Below, in pieces: positions 44,359 through 53,093 of a stretch of 64,000 nucleotides of DNA. Under the pieces are notes generated by a model. That model worked only from the letters and a program-made list of their open reading frames with translations. It had not been told where the DNA came from and did no database searches. How positions within the stretch are numbered: position 1 is the stretch's first letter; the number at the start of each line of letters is the position of its first letter. Position numbers and translations under genes: made by a program. The stretch comes from LZORAL124-50-18 sp051208045 (GTDB lineage: Bacteria > Pseudomonadota > Gammaproteobacteria > Pseudomonadales > Oleiphilaceae). The DNA is taken from assembly GCA_051208045.1 (NCBI GenBank), contig JBPJFY010000010.1, positions 85,823-149,822 of the forward strand. Direction: 5' to 3'.

Positions 44359-45264
44359 ATGCCTAATTTGCTTGAAGACGCCATCTCAAACGTTAACACG
44401 GTGTTATTGGGGAAAGATCATCAGGTAAAACTTGCATTTTCATGCCTCCTGGCCCGGGGTCACCTCCTGATTGAAGACATTCCAGGCCTTGGAAAAACTA
44501 CCCTCTCGCACGCGTTAGCGAAAGTTCTAGGCCTGACCTACAACCGTATCCAGTTCACAAGTGACCTGCTGCCTTCGGATATCCTTGGGGTATCCATTTT
44601 TGAAAAACACAGCGGGCAGTTTCACTTTCAACCGGGGCCGGTGTTCGCTCAGATTGTGCTCGCAGACGAGATCAATCGCGCGACACCAAAGGCTCAGAGC
44701 GCTTTACTTGAGGCCATGGAGGAGCACCAGGTCACCACGGAAGGGGAAACTCGCCAACTGCCCTCCCCTTTTTTCGTCATTGCCACACAGAACCCTCTGG
44801 AACAGGCGGGCACTTATCCTCTCCCGGAATCCCAACTCGACCGATTCTTAATGCGGGTTCAGCTCGGCTACCCCCCGCCGCGTGCGGAAAAGGACTTGCT
44901 GAACGGCACTGACCGGAGAAGCCTCATCAATACGCTGTCGGTCTGCCTTCCGCCAGATAAACTACTTCAGTTTCAAGAACAGTGTGAACAGATCACTGCA
45001 TCGGACGCCTTGATCGATTATCTTATGCGCCTCATTACTTACACTCGGGAGTCTGATGAGTTTCATACGGGATTATCGCCCCGCGGCGGGCTGGCTTTAC
45101 TACGCGCCGCAAAAGCATGGGCTTTTTTACACCACCGAGATTATGTTTTGCCCGAAGATGTGCAAACTGTTCTTCCTTCGGTCCTGCTCCATCGGGTTGG
45201 TAATGACATCAAGTCCAGCCAAAAAGTCGTAGATAAAATGCTGACTGAGGTCGAAGTGTTTTAA
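44359..45264 (+). CDS. MoxR-family AAA+ ATPase
   Basis: This 301-residue AAA+ protein of the MoxR group shows Walker A (LIEDIPGLGKTTLSHALAK), VSIFEKHSGQFHFQPGPVF, Walker B with ADEINRATPKAQSALLEAMEE, sensor FVIATQNPLEQAGTYPLPESQLDRF and a C-terminal GLSPRGGLALLRAAKAWA helical lid. MoxR ATPases usually sit beside a DUF58 gene, a vWA gene and a transglutaminase gene and help mature metal enzymes or envelope proteins. None of those partners follows here, because trxB starts 113 bp downstream. It may be an orphan or a remnant operon. Confidence 0.92.
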   Translation: MPNLLEDAISNVNTVLLGKDHQVKLAFSCLLARGHLLIEDIPGLGKTTLSHALAKVLGLTYNRIQFTSDLLPSDILGVSIFEKHSGQFHFQPGPVFAQIVLADEINRATPKAQSALLEAMEEHQVTTEGETRQLPSPFFVIATQNPLEQAGTYPLPESQLDRFLMRVQLGYPPPRAEKDLLNGTDRRSLINTLSVCLPPDKLLQFQEQCEQITASDALIDYLMRLITYTRESDEFHTGLSPRGGLALLRAAKAWAFLHHRDYVLPEDVQTVLPSVLLHRVGNDIKSSQKVVDKMLTEVEVF

Positions 45265-45376
45265 AATGACTTGATAATTTCTTTCAAGCCCTTATTAATA
45301 CACATCAAACAGGCGAATAAAGTACCTTCCGGGTGCCCGGCCTCCCGCTTTCCATGATCAAGAGTAAGGAACACAG

Positions 45377-46330
45377 ATGAGCGAAATCCAACACCACAAA
45401 TTAATCATTCTTGGCTCTGGTCCTGCAGGCTACACAGCGGCAGTTTACGCAGCACGGGCGAATCTGAATCCCGTCATTATTACCGGCATTCAGGCCGGTG
45501 GGCAGCTCACGCAGACTACTGATGTGGACAATTGGCCTGGGGATTGGGAAGGCGTACAGGGACCCGAGCTGATGCAGCGCATGCAAAAACATGCGGAACG
45601 TTTTGAAACTAAAGTGATTTTTGATCATATCAGTGAGACGGAGCTGAAATCAAAGCCCTTCACATTAAAAGGTGACAGCGGTACCTACACCTGCGACGCA
45701 CTGATTATTGCGACAGGCGCATCAGCACAGTACCTGGGCCTGCCTTCTGAAGAAGCTTTCGCAGGGAGAGGCGTGAGCGCGTGTGCCACCTGTGACGGCT
45801 TCTTCTATCGAAAACAGAAAGTTGCGGTAATTGGCGGTGGCAATACCGCCGTTGAAGAAGCACTTTACCTGTCAAATATCGCTGCAGAAGTCACTCTCGT
45901 GCATCGCCGGGATTCACTGCGTGCTGAGAAAATTCTTCAGGACAAACTGTTTGAAAAAGAGAAGAACGGCAACATCACCATACTTTGGAATCATCAGGTG
46001 GAAGAAATTGTTGGCGATGATGCCGGGGTAACCGGCGCTAAACTGGTTAGTACGGCGAATGGCGAAAAGCAGCAAATCGACGTATCTGGTGTATTTATCG
46101 CCATTGGGCACAAACCAAATACCGACATTTTCGCCGATCAATTAAAAATGTCGAATGGTTATATCGATATCGAGGCAGGAAGAAGTGGCAATGCAACGCA
46201 GACAAGCATCGAAGGCGTCTTTGCTGCGGGTGACGTGACGGATCAGGTCTATCGACAGGCGGTCACCTCTGCGGGATTTGGCTGCATGGCCGCTCTGGAT
46301 GCAGAAAAATATCTGGATGACCTGGCTTAA
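45377..46330 (+). CDS. trxB: Thioredoxin-disulfide reductase
   Basis: TrxB reduces thioredoxin with NADPH via FAD. The 317-residue protein has the FAD-binding start LIILGSGPAGYTAAVYAARA, the redox-active CATC (Cys136, Cys139), the NADPH-binding VIGGGNTAVEEALYLS and FAAGDVTDQVYRQAVTSAGFG. The length is typical of the family. The SD AAGGA lies about 8 bases before the ATG. It starts the run trxB-aat-bpt-infA. Confidence 0.97.
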   Translation: MSEIQHHKLIILGSGPAGYTAAVYAARANLNPVIITGIQAGGQLTQTTDVDNWPGDWEGVQGPELMQRMQKHAERFETKVIFDHISETELKSKPFTLKGDSGTYTCDALIIATGASAQYLGLPSEEAFAGRGVSACATCDGFFYRKQKVAVIGGGNTAVEEALYLSNIAAEVTLVHRRDSLRAEKILQDKLFEKEKNGNITILWNHQVEEIVGDDAGVTGAKLVSTANGEKQQIDVSGVFIAIGHKPNTDIFADQLKMSNGYIDIEAGRSGNATQTSIEGVFAAGDVTDQVYRQAVTSAGFGCMAALDAEKYLDDLA

Positions 46331-46348
46331 AAAGCATCATCCCCGGAC

Positions 46349-47059
46349 ATGAGCGAGCTGATCTGGCTAGATGATGCACTGTGGTTTCCCAAGCCGGAGC
46401 TTGCACTCACTGACCCCGATGGCCTTCTGGCTGTCGGGGGCGACCTCTCCCCCGAACGGCTGGCGTTTGCCTATGCAAAGGGCATCTTCCCCTGGTTTGA
46501 AGCGCGTCAACCCATCTTATGGTGGTCTCCTTCTGTACGTTGCCTCATCGACCATCAGCACTTACATATCTCGCGCTCATTACGAAAACTGCTGAAACGG
46601 CAAAACTACGAAGTCCGAGTTAACGTAAACTTTCAGCAGGTCATCGAGCATTGTGCAGCGCCACGCAGTTACAGTGATGGCACCTGGATTACCACACAAA
46701 TGCAGACTGCCTACAGTGCACTGCATGATCACGGCGTCGCCCATTCTGTTGAAGTGTATTTTGACTCAGCGTTGGCCGGAGGTCTCTATGGCATATCGCT
46801 TGGTAAGTGCTTTTTTGGGGAGTCCATGTTTTCACTGAAACCCAATGCATCAAAGATTGCCTTCGTTCACCTCGTAAGAACCCTGTCAGAAGCCGGGTAC
46901 GGATTGATTGACTGCCAACTCGATAATCCACACCTGAAGTCGCTAGGCTGCTACACCGTGCCAAGAGACCGATTTTTAACTATACTTGATCAAGAGGTGA
47001 ACAAACCTTATTTAAAATCCCTATGGCACGCAAACAATCGACTGCTGTTTGATTGGTAG
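46349..47059 (+). CDS. aat: Leucyl/phenylalanyl-tRNA-protein transferase
   Basis: Aat adds Leu or Phe from aminoacyl-tRNA to proteins with N-terminal Lys or Arg, creating N-degrons for ClpS/ClpAP. The 236-residue protein shows the family marks FPWFEARQPILWWSPSVRC, YSDGTWIT, GGLYGISLGKCFFGESMFS and LIDCQLDNPHL. It lies 18 bp after trxB and 12 bp before bpt. Both the tagging enzymes and the reader (clpS, clpA) are within 5 kb. Confidence 0.97.
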   Translation: MSELIWLDDALWFPKPELALTDPDGLLAVGGDLSPERLAFAYAKGIFPWFEARQPILWWSPSVRCLIDHQHLHISRSLRKLLKRQNYEVRVNVNFQQVIEHCAAPRSYSDGTWITTQMQTAYSALHDHGVAHSVEVYFDSALAGGLYGISLGKCFFGESMFSLKPNASKIAFVHLVRTLSEAGYGLIDCQLDNPHLKSLGCYTVPRDRFLTILDQEVNKPYLKSLWHANNRLLFDW

Positions 47060-47071
47060 GCGGGTATCCTC

Positions 47072-47788
47072 ATGTCAAATATGTCCACGCTACATGCACT
47101 GGTATTCTATGCCACACCGGAACACGAGTGCAGCTATTTGAAGGATCAATCTGCCACAACACTATTTGTTGATCCTCGCGCTACCATCAATAAGGAAACC
47201 TACACGCAGCTGACGCAGTTGGGCTTCAGGCGCAGTGGTAACCACTATTATAAACCGAGTTGTGCTGGCTGTAGGGCCTGCGTACCGGTTCGCATGCCAA
47301 CTCAGTTGTTTAAGCCGCAACGCTCACATCGCCGTTTGCTGAAAAAGCACCAGGAAACCACCACAACCATACGGCAGCCGGAGTTTAGAGAAGAACATTA
47401 CGCGGTTTATGAAAAGTACATTAATTTCAAACATGCAGATGGCGATATGCACCCGCCTTCCAAAGATCAATACCTGTCTTTTCTCGTTGACTCTCCCCGT
47501 ACCACGCAATTTGTAGAATTCTGGCACAAGGGATGCCTGATGGGCATCGCTGTGGTTGACGCGTTAAGCAACGGCTTATCGGCCATTTATACCTTCTATG
47601 ATCCGGAATTTTCGCATCTCAGCCCTGGAAAATATGCGGTTCTCTGGGAGATTGAGCAAACGCATTTGAATCAGTTGCCGTACCTGTATTTGGGATACTG
47701 GATTAAAGAATGTCCCAAGATGGCATATAAAGCCTCGTTCCGACCTCTGGAAATGCTGGTCAACGGTCGCTGGCTCCTCGTGAACTAG
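47072..47788 (+). CDS. bpt: Aspartate/glutamate leucyltransferase (Bpt)
   Basis: Bpt transfers Leu to proteins with N-terminal Asp or Glu, widening the N-degron set. The 238-residue protein has the N-terminal ATE region with FRRSGNHYYKPSCAGCRACV (conserved cysteines) and the C-terminal LYLGYWIKECPKMAYKASF and FRPLEMLVNGRW. It is often annotated as an arginyltransferase-like protein, but the Bpt specificity is usual in gammaproteobacteria. The ATG at 47072 is 13 bases after the aat stop; the SD is weak. Confidence 0.93.
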   Translation: MSNMSTLHALVFYATPEHECSYLKDQSATTLFVDPRATINKETYTQLTQLGFRRSGNHYYKPSCAGCRACVPVRMPTQLFKPQRSHRRLLKKHQETTTTIRQPEFREEHYAVYEKYINFKHADGDMHPPSKDQYLSFLVDSPRTTQFVEFWHKGCLMGIAVVDALSNGLSAIYTFYDPEFSHLSPGKYAVLWEIEQTHLNQLPYLYLGYWIKECPKMAYKASFRPLEMLVNGRWLLVN

Positions 47789-47947
47789 AAAGCACGCATC
47801 CAGAGCGTCGCCTTTTTAGTGACCTTATGTTCAACAAACAATTGTTTTCGCATAACAACTTTAAATTTTATTCATTAACTGGTATATTGCCCGCCGTTCA
47901 ATTTGAACTCAATTGAAAGACGCTGAGAATTCGAGGTTATTGCTTAC

Positions 47948-48166
47948 ATGGCAAAAGAAGATGTAATTGAAATGGAAGGCACCATCATTGACACACTTCC
48001 AAATACGATGTTTCGTGTAGAATTGGAAAACGGTCATGTCGTGACAGCCCATATTTCAGGAAAAATGCGAAAGAACTACATTCGAATTTTAACAGGCGAT
48101 AAGGTCAAAGTAGAAATGACCCCCTACGACTTGAGCAAAGGACGCATCGTTTACCGAGCGAAATAA
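47948..48166 (+). CDS. infA: Translation initiation factor IF-1
   Basis: This 72-residue protein is the S1/OB-fold initiation factor: MAKEDVIEMEGTIIDTLPNT, then HISGKMRKNYIRILTGDKVKVEMTPYDLSKGRI. The length and sequence are typical. It is separated from bpt by 159 bp, in which I see an AT-rich -10-like TATATT, and is followed by a strong terminator, so it is probably also transcribed from its own promoter. Confidence 0.98.
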   Translation: MAKEDVIEMEGTIIDTLPNTMFRVELENGHVVTAHISGKMRKNYIRILTGDKVKVEMTPYDLSKGRIVYRAK

Positions 48167-48199
48167 CTCGGTATCAGCCACGAGCCATGATGAACAATA

Positions 48200-48226
48200 A
48201 AAAAAGGGTGCCAAGCACCCTTTTTT
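48200..48226. terminator. Bidirectional intrinsic terminator after infA and clpA
   Basis: The GGGTGC/GCACCC stem with loop CAA is flanked by A6 and T6, giving a perfect U-tract on either strand. It lies between the convergent infA and clpA genes. Confidence 0.92.
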
Positions 48227-48256
48227 AGTGTCCAAACAGGACGTGTTATGCCCTAG

Positions 48257-50536
48257 CTAGTCAACCGGTGCTATCTCGTGATGCTCACATTCGTAGGCAA
48301 TCTCCCCGTTCTTCAGCACCACACGAACCTCACCACCTCCTTCGGATAACTCGCCAAACAGAATTTCTTCTGCAAGAGGTTTCTTGAGTTTTTCCTGAAT
48401 GAGCCGAGCCATTGGGCGCGCACCCATTTTGACATCATAGCCATGCTCGGCAAACCAGAGTTTTGCCTCATCATCCACATGCAGCACAACCCGCTTATCA
48501 TCCAACAGTGCTTGAAGTTCAACCAGGAACTTATCAACCACGTGCGTAATGGTGTCGCGACTTAACGGTGCAAACTGAATAATTGAGTCCAACCGGTTTC
48601 GAAACTCAGGTGAAAACAGCTTATTGATTGCTTCCAGCCCATCTGTGCTGTTGTCCTGCTCACTGAATCCAATGGAGCGCCGCTCCATGAGGTCTGCGCC
48701 CGCATTCGTTGTCATCACTAGGATGACATGCCGGAAGTCTGCCTTGCGACCATTGTTGTCGGTTAACATCCCATGATCCATTACCTGTAACAGCAGATTA
48801 AAGACCTCCGGATGCGCCTTTTCAATTTCATCCAGCAACAATACGCAATGCGGGCTTTTGTTGACCGCCTCGGTGAGCAAACCACCTTGATCATAACCAA
48901 CATACCCCGGGGGAGCACCAATCAACCTGGACACCGTATGCCGCTCCATATACTCAGACATATCAAAGCGCACCAACTCGATTCCCAGCTGCTTGGCCAA
49001 TTGCTTAGTGACTTCGGTCTTACCAACCCCTGTCGGCCCGGCAAACAGGAACGCCCCGTCTGGTTTATCTGCGGACTTTAATCCCGCGCGTGACAACTTA
49101 ATTGCCGTTGACAGCGCAGAAATGGCATTATCCTGACCAAACACCACCATTTTGAGATTCCGATCCAGGTTCTTCAGCAGATCTTTATCCGAGAGAGACA
49201 CATTTTTTGGCGGTATACGCGCTATGCTGGCAACAATGCCTTCAATCGTAGATACACCAATCACTTTCTTGCGTTTGGACTGGGGTCTTAATCGCTGACT
49301 CGCCCCGGCTTCATCGATGACGTCAATCGCTTTGTCCGGCATGTGTCGATCGGTAATATATCTGTCGGCCAATTCAGCGGCTGCTCTCAGCGCTTTATCG
49401 GTATACTTCAGCTCGTGATGTTGTTCGAACTGAGGCTTCAATCCCTTCAGGATCAAATAGGTATCTTCAACGTCCGGCTCCAGCACATCAATTTTCTGAA
49501 AGCGTCTGGCCAACGCACTGTCTTTCTCAAAAATTCCGCGAAACTCTGAAAACGTTGTTGATCCGATACACCGAATGCCCCCGGAGCTGAGCAGCGGTTT
49601 CAGCAGGTTGCTGGCATCCATCACGCCACCGGAAGCAGAGCCGGCACCAATAATGGTGTGAATTTCATCAATAAACAGGATGGCATGCTTCTGCTTTTTC
49701 AGCTCGGCAAGCAGTGCCTTGAATCTTTTTTCGAAGTCACCCCGATATTTGGTCCCTGCCAATAACGCCCCTAAATCCAGCGAGTACACTACCGCATCAT
49801 TGATGACTTCTGGAACATTTTCATCAACAATCTGCTTGGCCAAACCTTCTGCGATGGCTGTTTTCCCCACACCGGCTTCACCCACGAGCAATGGATTGTT
49901 TTTTCTCCGCCGTGAAAGAATTTGAATAACGCGTTCAACTTCCTTTTCACGACCAATCAAGGGGTCAATTCGACCGACTTTCGCCTGCTCATTCAGGTTG
50001 GTCGCATAGGCATCAAGCGGATTGGTAGAATGCGACTCTTCTCCTCCCTCTTCTGCGGCTTCGGAGGGAGAGTCAGCGTTCTCCCCATCGCTGTTGCCCG
50101 CAACCTTTGAGATACCATGGGAAATAAAATTAACCACGTCGATGCGCGCAATGTTCTGCTTTTTCAGAACATAGACAGCCTGGCTTTCCTGCTCGCTGAA
50201 TATCGCGACCAAAACATTCGCCCCAGTCACTTCTTTCTTTCCGGACGACTGGACGTGAAAAACCGCTCGCTGCAAAACGCGCTGAAATCCGAGTGTGGGC
50301 TGTGTTTCGCGCTCCTGATCTTCCGAAGGAATCAGGGGCGTCGTTGAATCAACAAATTCGGTTAGCTCTTCTCTTAAACGGGAAACGTCTGCACCACAGG
50401 CATTCAACACCTTGGCCGCCATCTCGTTATCGAGCAAAGCCAATAACAGGTGTTCAACCGTCATAAACTCGTGCCGCTTGTCTCGCGCACTTTTGAACGC
50501 TGAATTAAGCGTAAATTCGAGGTCTTTACTCAACAT
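48257..50536 (-). CDS. clpA: ATP-dependent Clp protease ATP-binding subunit ClpA
   Basis: ClpA unfolds substrates for ClpP. The 759-residue protein has the N domain (repeat-type, residues 1-150), an AAA domain with Walker A GEAGVGKTAIAEG, and a second with GPTGVGKTEVTKQLAKQLG. Also present are LLLDEIEKAHPEVFN and a C-terminal region with the ClpP-contacting loop. The acidic linker EAAEEGGEESHS follows the N domain. It is 18 bp downstream of clpS. Confidence 0.97.
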   Translation of the reverse strand: MLSKDLEFTLNSAFKSARDKRHEFMTVEHLLLALLDNEMAAKVLNACGADVSRLREELTEFVDSTTPLIPSEDQERETQPTLGFQRVLQRAVFHVQSSGKKEVTGANVLVAIFSEQESQAVYVLKKQNIARIDVVNFISHGISKVAGNSDGENADSPSEAAEEGGEESHSTNPLDAYATNLNEQAKVGRIDPLIGREKEVERVIQILSRRRKNNPLLVGEAGVGKTAIAEGLAKQIVDENVPEVINDAVVYSLDLGALLAGTKYRGDFEKRFKALLAELKKQKHAILFIDEIHTIIGAGSASGGVMDASNLLKPLLSSGGIRCIGSTTFSEFRGIFEKDSALARRFQKIDVLEPDVEDTYLILKGLKPQFEQHHELKYTDKALRAAAELADRYITDRHMPDKAIDVIDEAGASQRLRPQSKRKKVIGVSTIEGIVASIARIPPKNVSLSDKDLLKNLDRNLKMVVFGQDNAISALSTAIKLSRAGLKSADKPDGAFLFAGPTGVGKTEVTKQLAKQLGIELVRFDMSEYMERHTVSRLIGAPPGYVGYDQGGLLTEAVNKSPHCVLLLDEIEKAHPEVFNLLLQVMDHGMLTDNNGRKADFRHVILVMTTNAGADLMERRSIGFSEQDNSTDGLEAINKLFSPEFRNRLDSIIQFAPLSRDTITHVVDKFLVELQALLDDKRVVLHVDDEAKLWFAEHGYDVKMGARPMARLIQEKLKKPLAEEILFGELSEGGGEVRVVLKNGEIAYECEHHEIAPVD

Positions 50537-50554
50537 AATTCACTACCCCAAAAA

Positions 50555-50920
50555 TCAGTCTGCTCTTTCTATATCGCAGAGCAATGGATGCTCACATTCT
50601 GATGAGTATTGATTAACCTGCGCTGCCTTGGTTTCGGCAATATCCCTCGTATACAAGCCACAGACGGCTCGTCCTTGTGTATGCACGGCAAGCATAACTT
50701 GCGTTGCCTTTTCTTCATGCATATTGAAAAACTTCATCAATACTTCCACAACAAAATCCATCGGAGTGAAGTCGTCATTCATCATTATCACGCGGTAAAG
50801 CGAAGGCTTTTTTACCTGTGGCTTCTGCTGCGCGACAGCAACTCCATCCTCATAATCAGGTACTCCATCCTGATCTCCCTCTTGATTTAATACTAGTAGA
50901 CTTTTTTCAAAATTACTCAT
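50555..50920 (-). CDS. clpS: ClpS adaptor protein
   Basis: ClpS binds N-degron substrates and delivers them to ClpA. The 121-residue protein has the core YRVIMMNDDFTPMDFVVEVL, with a binding-site DD-F/Y pattern, and VMLAVHTQGRAVCGLYTRDIAETKAAQV. The ~40-residue N-terminal extension is mobile in homologues. It is co-directional with clpA. A ~595-bp gap separates it from the divergent cold-shock gene. Confidence 0.95.
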   Translation of the reverse strand: MSNFEKSLLVLNQEGDQDGVPDYEDGVAVAQQKPQVKKPSLYRVIMMNDDFTPMDFVVEVLMKFFNMHEEKATQVMLAVHTQGRAVCGLYTRDIAETKAAQVNQYSSECEHPLLCDIERAD

Positions 50921-51515
50921 GCTATTCAGATTAAATTTGCAAAGATTTTAAGTTGTAGATTTATTGAACGAATCGAAGGAGCAGATTTTGCCGCTTAAAC
51001 ATTCTGTTATTTACATGCAGGCAGCAAGACTCCGGCGATTATTTTAGTCCTAGGTGGATTTTATCATTGATTAACCCTCGGAGCATCTAGGACGTGCACA
51101 TACCACGATTCAGAAGCTCGCCTTGATGACAACGTTAAAATAAACACCTTTATGCACAATAATTTGCATGATTCACCTGAAAAAACGTCAAAAATGTGTC
51201 TTTATTTGCCAATCAAAAATTATTTATTTGAAATTGTCCAAAAACACGCATCAAACTCGGCTCAGACTATTGACTAAAAGTAGTCAATAGTAAAAAGTAT
51301 GGGTTAAATTGTGTTAATCAAGAGGCTCGTTACAGAATCGCTGAATAAATTGCGTTTCAGTTGTGAGTTCTTGTTACCAGGACACGATCTCGTTAGAAGA
51401 GAAAAGAAAGCTAATAAAAAATACAAAGTTAGTTCCGCTTGTGTTCTAACCGCGCAGTGGTCTAATCCAACAACAAAAACAATCGTTATAGAGGAAAAGA
51501 CAAGGGAGTCGGAAA
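50921..51515. other. Long non-coding divergent region upstream of clpS and the cold-shock gene
   Basis: These 595 bp carry no gene I can support. Promoters for clpS (left) and the cold-shock gene (right) must lie here. Visible features are a perfect 11-bp inverted repeat at 51266-51291, a 7-bp inverted repeat GTCCTAG/CTAGGAC around 51046-51096, and AT-rich stretches. An ORF of 72 codons from 51311 ends inside the cold-shock gene and is probably spurious. Confidence 0.6.
51266..51291. promoter_or_regulatory. Perfect 11-bp inverted repeat in the cold-shock gene control region
   Basis: Two arms, ACTATTGACTA and TAGTCAATAGT, are perfectly complementary around a 4-base AAAG loop. The right arm overlaps a TAGTCA that could serve as -35 for an extended -10-like TGGGTTAAAT ending near 51309. 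The repeat could therefore be an operator. An RNA hairpin is possible if transcription starts upstream. Confidence 0.6.
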
Positions 51516-51842
51516 ATGCCAAGAGGTAAAGTCAAGTGGTTTAATAATGCCAAAGGGTATGGATTTATCATCGAAGATGGCCAATCGGAAGATTTGTTCG
51601 CACACTTCTCATCCATTCAAATGGATGGTTACCGAACACTGAAAGCGGGCCAATCCGTCGAATTTGAAAAACAGCCCAGCGGTAAAGGTACGCATGCAAT
51701 CAACATTAGCCCGATCCTGGAGGAGTCTGAAATCCCAGACGCGCCACAGGCCGGCAATGAGGTCTCTCAAATTGAGGGTCAAGATGCGATGCTCGCTCCC
51801 GAGACGGAGTATGAGGAAAGGAAAGCAGTCGTAGGCGCTTAA
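51516..51842 (+). CDS. cspD: Cold-shock domain protein with acidic tail (CspD-like)
   Basis: This 108-residue protein has a cold-shock domain at residues 1-67: GKVKWFNNAKGYGFIIEDG contains RNP1 (KGYGFI), and DLFAHFSSIQ holds an RNP2-like motif. A ~40-residue acidic C-terminal tail (EESEIPDAP, EGQDAMLAPETEYEE) follows, longer than in classic CspA proteins. Position divergent to clpS-clpA is the usual cspD location. It binds single-stranded nucleic acid. CspD proteins of E. coli inhibit replication in stationary phase, but that is not shown here. The ATG is preceded by GGGAG about 8 bases upstream. Confidence 0.9.
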   Translation: MPRGKVKWFNNAKGYGFIIEDGQSEDLFAHFSSIQMDGYRTLKAGQSVEFEKQPSGKGTHAINISPILEESEIPDAPQAGNEVSQIEGQDAMLAPETEYEERKAVVGA

Positions 51843-51873
51843 ATCCTCCACCCTCCGACTTCTAAACACACAT

Positions 51874-51907
51874 CTCCCTGGGGAGTGTCACTCCCTCAGG
51901 GGTTTTT
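51874..51907 (+). terminator. Intrinsic terminator after the cold-shock gene
   Basis: A GC-rich hairpin (CCCTG-GGGAG / CTCCC-T-CAGGG, loop TGTCA) is followed by TTTTT. One T bulge interrupts the stem. It lies 32 bp after the stop codon, just before rluE. Confidence 0.85.
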
Positions 51908-51921
51908 ATGTCTTAAATTTA

Positions 51922-52557
51922 ATGGCAAAACTCGTTTTATTTAACAAGCCATTTCACGTCCTATCGCAGTTCACCGACAAAGAGAACCGAAGAACGCTTG
52001 CAGAATTTATCAATGATCCGTCACTGCATGTGTGCGGCAGACTGGATTTTGATTCGGAAGGACTGTTGTTGCTCACCGACTCAGGCGCGCTGAAACATCA
52101 AATCACCCACCCATCAAACAACAAATATAAAACTTACTGGGTTCAGGTTGAAGGCACCATAACCACTGAGGCTATTCAACACCTTCAGCAGGGTGTTCAA
52201 TTGAAGGATGGAATGACCAGACCATCCAAGGCGAGAGTCATTGATCCACCATCGATCTGGGAGCGCGATCCCCCAATTCGCGATCGAAAATCAATCCCCA
52301 CCAGTTGGCTTGAGCTGAGCATCAGTGAAGGTAAAAACCGACAGGTCAGACGCATGACTGCTGCGGTCGGCTACGCGACACTTCGTCTGATACGCGCCCA
52401 GATCGACCAATGGTCACTCGACCGGCTGAAACCGGGTGAAAAGCGCGAAGTTCAAATTCACCTTCCTAGACAACCTACGTCTCGCCCCTTTGAACACCGC
52501 TCCCAGAGAACAGGACGGAAAACTCGCCCCCATAAAAAGCAACCGGAGAAAAAATGA
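51922..52557 (+). CDS. rluE: 23S rRNA pseudouridine synthase (RluE-like)
   Basis: This is a 211-residue RsuA/RluE-family pseudouridine synthase. FNKPFHVLSQFTD opens the catalytic domain, GRLDFDSEGLLLLTDSG contains the catalytic Asp, and EGKNRQVRRMTAAVGYATLRLIR is the second conserved block. The E. coli enzyme modifies U2457 of 23S rRNA. There is no N-terminal S4 domain, as expected for RluE. A basic tail (about residues 187-211) is rich in Arg/Lys/Pro. The stop overlaps nudJ by 4 bp. Confidence 0.93.
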   Translation: MAKLVLFNKPFHVLSQFTDKENRRTLAEFINDPSLHVCGRLDFDSEGLLLLTDSGALKHQITHPSNNKYKTYWVQVEGTITTEAIQHLQQGVQLKDGMTRPSKARVIDPPSIWERDPPIRDRKSIPTSWLELSISEGKNRQVRRMTAAVGYATLRLIRAQIDQWSLDRLKPGEKREVQIHLPRQPTSRPFEHRSQRTGRKTRPHKKQPEKK

Positions 52558-52991
52558 GCTGGACTCCCCATGTCACTGTGGCCGTCATATGCCAAAACGC
52601 CCAGGGCGATTATTTGATCGTCGAAGAAAACAGTCATGGCGACTTGGTGATTAATCAACCTGCCGGACATGTGGAAGCGGGGGAAACCATTCTTCAAGCA
52701 GCCCAGAGAGAAACTCTGGAGGAAACCGGTTGGCAGGTCAGCCTGACGGCCTATCTAGGGTTATATGTCTATACGTCACCTTTGAATAAGGTAACGTACC
52801 ACCGCCATGCATTCATTGCAGAGCCGGTGTTGCAGGCGAGTCATACGCTGGATACGGAAATTGTCAGGGCTTTTTGGGCACCACTTGACGACATCATAGA
52901 ATACAGTAATTTGAGAAGCCCCCTGGTTCTGCAGTGCTTTGAAGACCATAGGAAAGGTGTGGCATACCCGCTCCACCTCATCCATGAGTAA
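52554..52991 (+). CDS. nudJ: Nudix hydrolase, NudJ-like phosphatase
   Basis: This 145-residue Nudix protein has the box GHVEAGETILQAAQRETLEE-TG, matching GX5EX7REUXEEXGU. MSWTPHVTVAVICQNAQGDYLIVEE at the N-terminus is typical of NudJ, which hydrolyses nucleoside tri- and diphosphates and HMP-pyrophosphate. It overlaps rluE by 4 bp and precedes mnmA by 102 bp, the same order as in E. coli. Confidence 0.93.
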   Translation: MSWTPHVTVAVICQNAQGDYLIVEENSHGDLVINQPAGHVEAGETILQAAQRETLEETGWQVSLTAYLGLYVYTSPLNKVTYHRHAFIAEPVLQASHTLDTEIVRAFWAPLDDIIEYSNLRSPLVLQCFEDHRKGVAYPLHLIHE

Positions 52992-53093
52992 ATGCCGAAA
53001 CGTATTAAGAACAAACCACCATCACAGCATTTTTCCTGACTCCTGAATGATGCTAAAATCGCGCCCCTCGGTTCAGTTAATAAGGTTACTACA

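Noticed and set aside
47789..47947. Gap between bpt and infA examined for a tRNA gene (serW lies near infA in E. coli)
   Set aside because: No cloverleaf or CCA-like 3' end could be found; only AT-rich promoter-like sequence is present.
51311..51529. 72-codon ORF overlapping the cold-shock gene start, considered as a leader peptide
   Set aside because: It starts at GTG without a Shine-Dalgarno, overlaps the cold-shock gene in another frame and has no recognisable features, so it is probably a chance ORF in the leader.
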